12,043 nt of DNA, taken from a bacterium (GTDB lineage Bacteria > Actinomycetota > Acidimicrobiia > Acidimicrobiales > Bin134). The stretch lies in NCBI GenBank assembly GCA_028820035.1, contig JAPPKI010000235.1, positions 1 through 12,043 on the forward strand, read 5' to 3'. A program made the translations under genes and the position numbers. Numbering within the stretch: the first letter of the stretch is position 1; each line of letters opens with the position of its first letter. The notes under the pieces were generated by a model. The model saw nothing but the letters and a program-made list of their open reading frames with translations, was not told the origin of the DNA and did not search any database. Shown here one piece after another: positions 1 through 7,343 of this stretch.

Positions 1-1943
1 CTTTGGACCTGCTTGAACCAGGGGATGAGCAGAATGAGCAGCACGGCCAGCACCGGGGCGAATATCGCAATCCAAGTCGTCCAGGTCACCCCTCCGCCTC
101 GGTTGCCCCCGAAATCGACCAGCGGGTTGTCCAAGTCCGGGGATTCAGGGGGGAAGAGGCTCTCGAAGTCGGTGGGGTTGTCGGGAGCGAGCGGGGAATC
201 GCGGTTCAGGTTATCCTCAACCGGGGCGATTTCGGAGGCGCCGATGGCCTGGTCCTCGGCTATTCCGGTGTAGTTCTGGGCACCGGGTGCGCCGCGGCCC
301 GGTGTGGGTTCGAAGGACACCCATCCCGCACCGGCCAAATACACCTCGGGCCAAGCATGAGCATGCCTTCCGCTGACTACGTAGAGGTTCGGGTCGTCGG
401 GATCGGCTTCGCCCACCGTGAAGCCCACCGCCACTCGAGCTGGCAGGCCCACCGACCGGGCCATGGCGGCGAACGTTCCGGCAAACTGCTCGCAGTATCC
501 CCGTCGGTTGCTCAAGAACTCCTCGATGCGGTCCTCGGAATGGCCGGGGGTCACATTGGCGTCATAGATGAAGTCCCCGCTGCGGAAGAATGCCTGGAGG
601 GCCAGCGCCTGCTCATAGCCCGAACCGGCTCCGGCAGTCAGCTGGGTAGCCAAGTCCTGCACCCGAGGACTGAAGTCGGATGGCAGCGCGGTGTATGACT
701 CCACTTCGGGAATCATGGCGGTATCAAGTGGGATGGCTTTGAGCGCCTCGGGGTCGAATCGCGGCAACGCGGACGACACGGTGTAGGTGAGCCCGTTGGA
801 GCTGACCATCGATCGCCCCACGATGAGGGTGGAGGATGAGGGCTCGTAGCTGATATCGATTGTTGCGGATGCTCCGGATGTCAACGACCGGGGTTCGAAG
901 GCTGCGGGGACCCACACTGCGCCCAGCTGCTCGATGCTGAAATGCTGGACCGACTCGAGCACGCTGGTGCCCGACTGGAAGAGCGTGGGCAGTTGCGTGG
1001 GTCGGGCGGCATAGTCGGCTCGGGAAGTCCACACCCGGCCGTCGAATTGATCCAACGAGGTAAGACGCCAATAAGACCGATCTTCAGCCCGCACCTGGAA
1101 CATCACCGCATCGCCTTGATTCACCAGTCGGCCCCTGATGTCGACCAGGGGGCTGATCACCACCCTTCCCGAAGTCCTCCGGCCCCGGTTGGCGGCCTCG
1201 GTCAGGTCGACGATCGGATCGTCTTGGGCGCTCAGAACCGGGCCGGCGGCAAGGGACCCCAACAGTGCAACTGCTGCGATTGCCGAGCTTCCCACCAATA
1301 GCGCCCGGCGCCCAGACGAAGCCCGCCCTTCGCCCCCCAACCACCGGGCATCGGCAGTTCGGGCCGCCACTCGGTGAATCGAGGCGAACAACAGCAGGGC
1401 CCCGGTGAACACACCGATGGTCAGGGCTCGGTGTTGGTCGCCGCCCACCAACCCCGCGAAGCCGGTGGCGGCGATGGGAAGCACCATTGGCTCGAACAGA
1501 GCTCGAGTTCTCATGGCGGCCCAGTCGTAGACAAAGGCCAGCAGCCACATCGCGGCCATAGCACTCACAGTGAAGCCGTCGCGCGGCGTCACGGGGGGGC
1601 TGAGTTCGCCGAAAACCGTCCAGGCCTGCTCCAGATCGCCGCCTAGCTCAGCCCAGGTGTTTCCCGCTGGAATGCCCCAGAAAACGGTGCTCCAGTAGTG
1701 GGACCATGTCACCGTCAGGACCAAACCGACGCCACTGGCCAGTGCGGAAACCAGCATTCCCCAACCGATGCGGCGGATGGCAATGGCCAGCAGATGGCTA
1801 ATGGCTGCGGCAACGTAGACCGGCAGAACCCAGCCATCCCCTTCAAACACCCGAATGAGGCTGAAGGCGGTGGCCGCGGTCAGGACCGGGCCGGTGGCCT
1901 CCAGGGCTGCTTCCCACGCGCCTGATATATGAGAAGTGATCAT
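1..1943 (-). CDS. TgpA-like membrane transglutaminase (DUF3488/transglutaminase-like), C-terminus cut by window edge
   Basis: The reading frame is open from the ATG at 1943 to the left edge, giving 647 residues without a stop. The N-terminal ~235 residues are rich in hydrophobic segments (about 15-30, 38-56, 62-80, 126-142, 152-190, 213-238), as in the TgpA/DUF3488 family. An extracytoplasmic region follows with a transglutaminase-like core: Cys484 in GYCEQFAGTFAAMARSVGLP, His529 in GRHAHAWPEVY, and an acidic third position, Glu545, in GWVSFEPTPG. A further membrane helix lies near 624-642, just before the edge. Family members usually continue into a cytoplasmic C-terminal domain, so roughly 100 residues are probably missing. 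The start codon overlaps the stop of the DUF58 gene as ATGA, implying translational coupling; no clear Shine-Dalgarno sequence is visible. The likely role is in cell-envelope peptide or protein processing, with MoxR and DUF58 as partners. The family call is strong; the substrate is unknown. Confidence 0.9.
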   Translation of the reverse strand, partial: MITSHISGAWEAALEATGPVLTAATAFSLIRVFEGDGWVLPVYVAAAISHLLAIAIRRIGWGMLVSALASGVGLVLTVTWSHYWSTVFWGIPAGNTWAELGGDLEQAWTVFGELSPPVTPRDGFTVSAMAAMWLLAFVYDWAAMRTRALFEPMVLPIAATGFAGLVGGDQHRALTIGVFTGALLLFASIHRVAARTADARWLGGEGRASSGRRALLVGSSAIAAVALLGSLAAGPVLSAQDDPIVDLTEAANRGRRTSGRVVISPLVDIRGRLVNQGDAVMFQVRAEDRSYWRLTSLDQFDGRVWTSRADYAARPTQLPTLFQSGTSVLESVQHFSIEQLGAVWVPAAFEPRSLTSGASATIDISYEPSSSTLIVGRSMVSSNGLTYTVSSALPRFDPEALKAIPLDTAMIPEVESYTALPSDFSPRVQDLATQLTAGAGSGYEQALALQAFFRSGDFIYDANVTPGHSEDRIEEFLSNRRGYCEQFAGTFAAMARSVGLPARVAVGFTVGEADPDDPNLYVVSGRHAHAWPEVYLAGAGWVSFEPTPGRGAPGAQNYTGIAEDQAIGASEIAPVEDNLNRDSPLAPDNPTDFESLFPPESPDLDNPLVDFGGNRGGGVTWTTWIAIFAPVLAVLLILLIPWFKQVQ

Positions 1944-3199
1944 GGTCGGTGATCGAAGGCAGTAGATGCAGCCGGGAAGGGCGGTGTCGAAAACTCCTCA
2001 TGGGAGGCCGTATGCGTTGCCCATGCTTCGGCAAATCCCGAGGGTTCTTCCACAGGCAGCAAGGTCGTTCCCGGGACAAAGGTCGGGGGCAAGCGCCCTG
2101 CTTGCGCCTGCTGGGCAGCAACGAACAGCACCACCGTCTTGGAGGTGAACTGCGAGCCCAGGGGCGTCAGCGATCCGGCTTCAGTGCCATCTGCTTCAGC
2201 GACAACGGCCACCACCAGCCCACCGCCGTGCTCACGTCCCAGCCGCTCAACCGCACCGATCAAACTGCCGACGTCGGGGCTGACGAGGGCCAGGTGCTCG
2301 TAGATCTTGTGAAGGTGAGCCGAATCACACCCAAATCCGCTGTCGTAGTCCGCAGTCGTCGTCAACCGGGTTTGGTCTCCCCGGCGTAGGCTGGCCCGAC
2401 AGATGCTGGCCGCGGCCGACACCATGGCCTCGAAACGCTCCAAGCCGGCCTCAGCATCCAATTGCGCGCTCCGGGTGTCCAGCAAAACGGTGGTGTGAGT
2501 GTGGGAGAACTCCTCGAACTGGCGGACGATCAGCTCGTCGTGATGGGCGGACGACCGCCAGTGAATGTGACGCGGGTCGTCTCCCCTCTGGAACGGGCGC
2601 AATCCGTACAGCTCGTCGCCGCTTTGGGCCATGGGGCTGCGCCGAACGGCGTCGAACGTGTTTCCGGGCAGGCGGGGGGGAGGCTTGATCGGGACGACTG
2701 CCGGGTAGACCAGCGCCTCGGCTTTGCCCCCAACCAGGAAATGCCGGGCTGCCATGCTCAGAGGATCGGCCACGGTCAGGGTGAGCGGCCCGGTGATGGC
2801 CCGACCTCTCTCTTCGGTAGGCAGTCGGTAGCTCACCGTCAAACTGTCACCCGACGACACCGGTGCCACCAGCAGGTCTGGTGACCGGAAGTCGCTTATC
2901 GAGTTCTTGGTGGAAAACGAGATTTCATCGGCCAGCCGCAGCACCGGGGTGCGGAAGCGGCTGGGGTTGGTCAGCTCCAACTGCACTTGGCACTCGCTGC
3001 CCACGTGTATTTGCTGTGGTTTGAGCGACCGGGACATCGCCCGCAAAGGCGGGCAGGCCTTGACGTAGGCCAACGCGAGGACAGCCACCGCGGTGCCGGC
3101 AACGCCTACGGCAAGCAACTCGCTGGAGCCGAACACCCAGCCTGCGGCTATCAGCAGCGCCGACCCGATCAGCAGCAGCCAGCCGGAAGGGGTGAGCAT
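1940..3199 (-). CDS. DUF58 domain membrane-anchored protein
   Basis: This is a 419-residue protein. Two hydrophobic segments at the N-terminus (about 6-22 and 28-46) anchor it in the membrane. The DUF58 signature is clear at about 197-228: LYGLRPFQRGDDPRHIHWR, then an alanine/histidine stretch and LIVRQFE. After it comes VLLDTRSAQ (about 238-246), resembling the first strand of a von Willebrand A-like fold, which DUF58 proteins are thought to adopt. The ATG at 3199 lies 13 bp after the moxR stop, and the TGA overlaps the transglutaminase ATG. DUF58 proteins are nearly always encoded next to a MoxR ATPase, and the two are thought to work together in envelope-related assembly; the biochemical role is not established. 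The length is normal for the family and nothing is broken. Start choice is supported by the hydrophobic N-terminus and tight spacing rather than by a ribosome binding site. Confidence 0.93.
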   Translation of the reverse strand: MLTPSGWLLLIGSALLIAAGWVFGSSELLAVGVAGTAVAVLALAYVKACPPLRAMSRSLKPQQIHVGSECQVQLELTNPSRFRTPVLRLADEISFSTKNSISDFRSPDLLVAPVSSGDSLTVSYRLPTEERGRAITGPLTLTVADPLSMAARHFLVGGKAEALVYPAVVPIKPPPRLPGNTFDAVRRSPMAQSGDELYGLRPFQRGDDPRHIHWRSSAHHDELIVRQFEEFSHTHTTVLLDTRSAQLDAEAGLERFEAMVSAAASICRASLRRGDQTRLTTTADYDSGFGCDSAHLHKIYEHLALVSPDVGSLIGAVERLGREHGGGLVVAVVAEADGTEAGSLTPLGSQFTSKTVVLFVAAQQAQAGRLPPTFVPGTTLLPVEEPSGFAEAWATHTASHEEFSTPPFPAASTAFDHRP

Positions 3200-3212
3200 G
3201 GTCGGACTGGTT

Positions 3213-4172
3213 CTAGTCGACGGGGGCCGGAACCGAGCTCATGATGTCTTCGACGATGCGAGTGGCTGGAGTGCCTCGAGCCCGAGCCTGGGGGTCCAAC
3301 AGCAGCCGATGGGCCAAGACGGGTACAGCCAGATGCTTCACGTCGTCGGGAAGTACATAATCCCTCCCCTGCGAAGCAGCCCGCACCCGGCTCGCCCGCT
3401 GGAGTGCGAGGGTTGCCCGGGTAGACATCCCCAAGATGAGGCTGGGGTGGCCTCTGGTGGCGTTGGCGATCTGCACCAGATAGCGCTTGATCCCCGGAGC
3501 CATGAACACCGTGCTGGCGTGGTCGGCCAGCATGCTTACCGTCTGCGAATCCACCACCGGGCGAAGGGTGTCCAGCGGGTTGTCAGTGCCATGGGCGTCG
3601 AGAATCTCAAGCTCGTCCTGTTTCGAGGGATAGCCCACCTCGATTCGCATCAAGAACCGGTCAAGCTGGCTTTCAGGCAGTGGATAGGTGCCCTCGTGCT
3701 CAAGCGGATTCTGGGTGGCGATCACCATGAACGGCCGGGGGAGGCTGTGAGTGGTTCCGTCCACCGTTACCTGTCGCTCGGCCATGGACTCCAACAAGGC
3801 CGACTGGGTCTTGGGCGAGGCGCGGTTGATCTCGTCGGCCACCACGATCCCGGAGAACACCGGCCCGGGTTGGAAGTCCAGCGAATTGGCCGCTCGGTTC
3901 CAGATCGTGGCCCCTACCACATCGGAGGGGAGCAGGTCTGGGGTGAATTGGATGCGGCCGAACTCAGCCTGCACGGTGATGGCCAGAGCCTTGGCCAAGC
4001 TCGTCTTGCCCACACCGGGGGCGTCTTCGATGAGCAGATGCCCCTCGGCCAATAGGCAAGTAACGGCCAAGTCCAGCACATCAGGCTTGCCCATGATGGC
4101 CTTGCCGATGTTGGAGACGATGGATTGGAACTGCTCGGCGAAACGCGGTTCCCCAGTTTCTCTCATCGCCAT
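3213..4172 (-). CDS. MoxR-family AAA+ ATPase
   Basis: This is a 319-residue cytoplasmic AAA+ ATPase of the MoxR family. Visible motifs are Walker A at 51-58 (APGVGKTS, inside LLIEDAPGVGKTSLAKALA), Walker B at about 109-116 (IVVADEIN), sensor 1 at 152-155 (ATQN, followed by PLEHEGTYPLPESQLDRF), and a C-terminal lid with GMSTRATLALQRASR. MoxR ATPases act as chaperones that mature or activate partner proteins, typically with VWA- or DUF58-type partners, matching the DUF58 gene 13 bp downstream. I chose the ATG at 4172 (MAMRETGEPRFAEQ), with a weak GAGAG 10 nt upstream and 13 bp after the DUF2889 stop; the ATG at 4166 is the alternative. The frame stays open further upstream to about 4553, but that part is arginine/proline-rich, unlike any MoxR N-terminus, and lies within the DUF2889 gene. 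Length fits the family. Confidence 0.95.
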   Translation of the reverse strand: MAMRETGEPRFAEQFQSIVSNIGKAIMGKPDVLDLAVTCLLAEGHLLIEDAPGVGKTSLAKALAITVQAEFGRIQFTPDLLPSDVVGATIWNRAANSLDFQPGPVFSGIVVADEINRASPKTQSALLESMAERQVTVDGTTHSLPRPFMVIATQNPLEHEGTYPLPESQLDRFLMRIEVGYPSKQDELEILDAHGTDNPLDTLRPVVDSQTVSMLADHASTVFMAPGIKRYLVQIANATRGHPSLILGMSTRATLALQRASRVRAASQGRDYVLPDDVKHLAVPVLAHRLLLDPQARARGTPATRIVEDIMSSVPAPVD

Positions 4173-4185
4173 ACCGCTGAGTCTC

Positions 4186-5007
4186 TCAGGTGCCGTGGAG
4201 TTGGGGCCAACGGGTCGGCATGTCCACAAGCATCTCATTGGTGCCGGGACCGTGATCCCGCAGCGTTCCCCGACGCCGAAAGGCCACGTGATAGCGCTCG
4301 GGCTGTGATGTCCAGCAGACGTTTGGGACCAGCCCGGAGACGATGGCGTTGTCACAGTCCTCCAGTTCCACCCGGCGGGCGCCCGACAGCCATACGGTGC
4401 GCTGGAGCACCCAGGCGGCCTCGGCGGCCTCGGGATCCAACACCTCCTCGCACCAGCGGACGAACCCGCCCTTGAGCTGGCGACCACCGAACGGCTCAGG
4501 TGATTCGATCTCCAGGGTCGCGGCCATCCGCCAGCGGCAGACCTCGACCGCATCCCGTTCGATCCAGGCGTCGAACGGGGGCTGGTCCCAGTCCGGCACG
4601 GTGGCGTCGTATTGGCGGGTGCCGACTCGCCCCCGGGCGGCGTGGAGCACCCCGAGTACGGCAGCGTCGTAGAGGTGAGTGCATTGCTGGCGGACGTCAG
4701 TCCAGGCGAACACCTCAGATGCGGTGGTGGTCAGCGGGCAGCCCACGAGGGCCTGGAGCTGGTCGAGTGCGCCGGAGCACGGTTCCCAGGGCATCCTGGG
4801 CCCCGCGGCGGACGCCTTGGTGATGTGGCGGCCGTCATGGGTGAGCGCCGCCTCGTAGTGGTGCATGTCGTCCTCAAGGCCGACCACCACCGTTTGTGGG
4901 TCGGGGGCGATCATCCGCAGCCGTCGGCGGAAGGCACCGCTGCCATGGCGATTGCGGACCAGCGCGGGCTGTCGTTCATCCTGGGGCACTGGCCGATGTT
5001 GGCACAC
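4186..5007 (-). CDS. DUF2889 domain protein
   Basis: This is a 273-residue protein of unknown biochemical function. The N-terminal half matches actinobacterial DUF2889: RRRLRMIAPDP at about 27-37, then LEDDMHHYEAALTHDGRHIT at about 44-63, PWEPCSGALDQLQALVG at about 73-89, and the hallmark CTHLYD at 109-114. The C-terminal half (about 135-273) is a mixed region with several Trp and Cys residues and no motif I recognise. No signal peptide or membrane segment is evident, so it is probably cytoplasmic. The gene opens the run DUF2889-moxR-DUF58-transglutaminase; its TGA is 13 bp before the moxR ATG. The start is uncertain: GTG at 5007 is the longest usable start, GTG at 4989 is also possible, and the ATG at 4914 would cut into the domain. 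No clear ribosome binding site was found for either GTG. The family call is good; its role within the operon is unknown. Confidence 0.8.
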   Translation of the reverse strand: MCQHRPVPQDERQPALVRNRHGSGAFRRRLRMIAPDPQTVVVGLEDDMHHYEAALTHDGRHITKASAAGPRMPWEPCSGALDQLQALVGCPLTTTASEVFAWTDVRQQCTHLYDAAVLGVLHAARGRVGTRQYDATVPDWDQPPFDAWIERDAVEVCRWRMAATLEIESPEPFGGRQLKGGFVRWCEEVLDPEAAEAAWVLQRTVWLSGARRVELEDCDNAIVSGLVPNVCWTSQPERYHVAFRRRGTLRDHGPGTNEMLVDMPTRWPQLHGT

Positions 5008-5042
5008 CGACCGCGGACGACCAGATTCATCATCGGGGCAAG

Positions 5043-5048
5043 TACTGT
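5043..5048 (+). promoter_or_regulatory. Candidate -10 element (TACTGT) of the MFS gene
   Basis: TACTGT fits the actinobacterial -10 pattern TAnnnT and ends 9 nt before the GTG start at 5058, leaving room for a leader of only about 2-3 nt. It sits in the 10-mer GTACTGTCAG (5042-5051), which also occurs before ribA. No convincing -35 element is visible. This is a pattern-based prediction. Confidence 0.4.
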
Positions 5049-5057
5049 CAGCTAACC

Positions 5058-6287
5058 GTGCCTACCCCGTCTTCTCCGTTTCGCGCCCTATCTCATCGGG
5101 GATTCCGGCTGTTCTTCGTTGGCGTGTCCATCGCCACCACCGGTCAGTTCATGCAGTCGCTAGCGGTGCCGTTCTATGTGAACGAGCTGACCGATTCGAA
5201 CACCTGGGTCGGGGCTTCCGCGTTCGCGGTACTGGTGCCATCTCTGTTCATGACTCCGGTGGCTGGCATCTGGAGCGACCGGACCAGCCGCAAGGCCATT
5301 TTGTTGGGATCGTTCTGGATGCAGATGGTGGTGGCGACCGCCTATCTGGTGCTCTATCTCGCCGGCGCCTTGAACCCGTGGTTGATCATCGGGCTCCAAT
5401 TGGTTGTGGGGGCGGCATCGGGATTCCAGTGGGCCCCCACCCAGGCCATGACCGCCCTGCTGGTTCCACCCGAGGATTTGGTTTCGGCGGTGCGGTTCGT
5501 GTCCTTGTCGTTCACCGCGGGGAGGGCCTTAGGCCCCGGCTTGGCCGGACTCATCCTGTGGTTGTGGAGTCCGGGCCCGGCCTTCGCCATCACCATTGTC
5601 GGGTTCGCCATTGGCCTGATGTACATGGCCCCGATCAGACTGCGTCCCGCTGAGCCAATTGAGAGGGAGCCGTTCTTCGTGCAATTCAGCCGAGGTGTGG
5701 CCTACATCTGGCGGCGTCCGGCGATGCGCCTGGTGATGAGTACCTCGTTCATCGTGGCCAGTTTCGGTGCGGTCTTCGCCTTCGCCCTAGTGGCCAGCGT
5801 GGCCGACGATGTGTTCACCCTGGGCGATGGCGGGCTGGGCTGGCTCACGGCGACGTTTGGATTCGGGTCGATGCTGGCCGCGCTGTACGTGACCAGATAC
5901 GGCGATCGCCATGCCCGATCCCGGGTCGAGATGACAGCAGTGGGGGTGTATGCCGTCGGGGTGTTGGTTACCGGGGCGACTTCTTGGCTGGTTGTCGGCC
6001 TGTTGGGGTACTTGATCTTCGGAGCGGGGCATATGGCCCATGGCGTGACAATGAACAGCGCCCTGCAAGTGCAGGTGGACGAACAGTTTCGGGGCCGGGT
6101 CATGTCGGTGTGGCTGATGTCGGTGCTTTCTGGGCTGCCGATCGGCGCGTTCATCGGGGGATTCTTGGGCGATCTAGTGTCCATGCGGTTCGTGGTGCTC
6201 GTGTACGGGGGATTGCTGGCTGTCTTTTGGGCGACCACGGTCATCCGGTCCCGCGGTTTCGCCGGCCTCGATCGCGGCCCCGGCTGA
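5058..6287 (+). CDS. MFS transporter, MFS_3/EntS-like (DUF894) exporter
   Basis: This is a 409-residue inner-membrane protein with about 12 hydrophobic segments, the usual length for the major facilitator superfamily. The loop after helix 2 carries the MFS motif A-like sequence GIWSDRTSRKAIL (70-82), and a second conserved block, DEQFRGRVMSVW (341-352), is typical of the EntS/DUF894 (MFS_3) group of proton-driven exporters. The likely job is export of a small hydrophobic or amphipathic compound; the substrate cannot be read from sequence. I chose GTG at 5058 (reading VPTPSSPFRALSHRGFRLFF) because the preceding in-frame residues are arginine- and histidine-rich, lie in the divergent intergenic region, and do not resemble an MFS N-terminus. 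The gene diverges from the DUF2889 gene across 50 bp and is followed by the CrtC/AttH-like gene within 45 bp, probably on one transcript. Confidence 0.92.
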   Translation: MPTPSSPFRALSHRGFRLFFVGVSIATTGQFMQSLAVPFYVNELTDSNTWVGASAFAVLVPSLFMTPVAGIWSDRTSRKAILLGSFWMQMVVATAYLVLYLAGALNPWLIIGLQLVVGAASGFQWAPTQAMTALLVPPEDLVSAVRFVSLSFTAGRALGPGLAGLILWLWSPGPAFAITIVGFAIGLMYMAPIRLRPAEPIEREPFFVQFSRGVAYIWRRPAMRLVMSTSFIVASFGAVFAFALVASVADDVFTLGDGGLGWLTATFGFGSMLAALYVTRYGDRHARSRVEMTAVGVYAVGVLVTGATSWLVVGLLGYLIFGAGHMAHGVTMNSALQVQVDEQFRGRVMSVWLMSVLSGLPIGAFIGGFLGDLVSMRFVVLVYGGLLAVFWATTVIRSRGFAGLDRGPG

Positions 6288-6332
6288 TCCATTGCGTGCC
6301 GGGCTGTGCTCGCGGAGTACGGTCGGAGGTCG

Positions 6333-7343
6333 ATGGGAGAGAGCATTCAGGCCCCGGGAACTCGGCTGAGCCGAAGAGACCGGTTTCTTCACGAACCCCG
6401 ATTTCGGGATTGGAATTGGGTGGAGACCAACTGGTTCTGCTTCTTCGTGCCTGAGGAGGCGATGGTCGGGCACCTGCGCTCGATGTGGCGGCCCACGCTA
6501 GGAGTGGTGGGGGCCAACGTGTTCGTGTATTCCAACCGAGGGCTGGGCGCCACCGGGGCCTTGGCCAACGATATGCACGAGGATCGCTTTGCCATGCCCA
6601 TGCCGCCCCACAACCTGGACGACTACCGCCTGGACAACGGCATCGCCGTGCGCCAGCCCGAGGCGTTCCAGCGCTGGGAAGTCCGCTACGACGGCATCGA
6701 CGGGACGGTTTTCGACTTGGAGTACACCGCGTTGATGCCGCCGGTGGAGGTGGGCGAGACCAAGGTGGCGGGCGCAGGGGAGGGGTTCGGATCGATCCAG
6801 CGCTCAGATGCGGTCCTGGCCCACGGCCATATCGACCAGACCCTGCACGTTTCGGGGGAGGCAGTGGTGAATGGCGTGCAGTTCGAGGTGGACTGCGCGG
6901 TCAACCGCGATCACTCGTGGGGGCCCCGTCGGGAATCGGTGGCTCGGTTGGGCTGCGGCAACTTCGATGACGGCCATTGGGGTGACGATTTCCACTTCCT
7001 GGTCCAGACCCGCAATGACACTCCTGATTCCTGCGTGATCACGCACGGTTACCTGCTAGATGGCGGGGACATCCTCCGAATTGCCGAGGGGACAGGCCGG
7101 TTCGAGCTCGACGGCTATCGCACCACTGCGCTGGTCTATGAGATCGTCGACGAGCAGGGCCGCAGCCACTGCTTCGAGGGCAGGGTGGCCCGCACCATTG
7201 AGAAGGTGTCCACCAACGCGTTCTCGTGCAACGGCTTCGTGGATTGGAGCTATGAGGGCGAGCCGGGAATCGGGGAATACCGCTGGCACTGGGGCGTCCG
7301 GGAGCTGCGGGAATGGCTGGCGGAAAGGGAGGCACAGGTATGA
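6333..7343 (+). CDS. CrtC/AttH-like protein (DUF7064/DUF7065 type)
   Basis: This is a 336-residue soluble protein. Family-like features are the start of the domain at RFLHEPRFRDWNWVETNWF (about 17-35), RPTLGVVGANVFVYSN (about 53-68), a central HIDQTLHVSGEAVVNG (about 166-181), and the strong motif NRDHSWGPRR (191-200). RDHSWGxR is characteristic of the hydroxyneurosporene-synthase/AttH-like double-lipocalin group now split into DUF7064 and DUF7065. Members are often found near terpenoid, steroid or aromatic catabolic genes; a hydratase or isomerase activity is possible but unproven here. Start choice is uncertain: ATG at 6333 has GGAGG at 6325-6329 but a short 3-nt spacer, while GTG at 6306 would add nine residues without a Shine-Dalgarno sequence. 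The stop overlaps the ADH start (ATGA), so the two proteins are probably made together. No signal peptide was seen. Confidence 0.82.
   Translation: MGESIQAPGTRLSRRDRFLHEPRFRDWNWVETNWFCFFVPEEAMVGHLRSMWRPTLGVVGANVFVYSNRGLGATGALANDMHEDRFAMPMPPHNLDDYRLDNGIAVRQPEAFQRWEVRYDGIDGTVFDLEYTALMPPVEVGETKVAGAGEGFGSIQRSDAVLAHGHIDQTLHVSGEAVVNGVQFEVDCAVNRDHSWGPRRESVARLGCGNFDDGHWGDDFHFLVQTRNDTPDSCVITHGYLLDGGDILRIAEGTGRFELDGYRTTALVYEIVDEQGRSHCFEGRVARTIEKVSTNAFSCNGFVDWSYEGEPGIGEYRWHWGVRELREWLAEREAQV
7327..7332 (+). promoter_or_regulatory. Strong ribosome binding site for the alcohol dehydrogenase
   Basis: GGGAGG lies 7 nt before the ATG at 7340, an ideal Shine-Dalgarno placement, inside the last codons of the upstream gene. 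It decides the ADH start against an in-frame upstream option (MAGGKGGTG...) that would overlap the previous gene further. Confidence 0.8.

Noticed and set aside
3..698. Plus-strand open frame of 231 codons at the left edge
   Set aside because: It lies antisense to the transglutaminase core, whose catalytic motifs are plain in the minus frame.
4173..4553. N-terminal extension of the MoxR frame
   Set aside because: The extra 127 residues are Arg/Pro/Ser-rich, have no MoxR similarity and lie inside the DUF2889 coding sequence.
5028..5033. ATG codons on the minus strand upstream of DUF2889 as its true start
   Set aside because: Both ATGs are out of frame with the DUF2889 protein and lead to a stop within about 40 codons.
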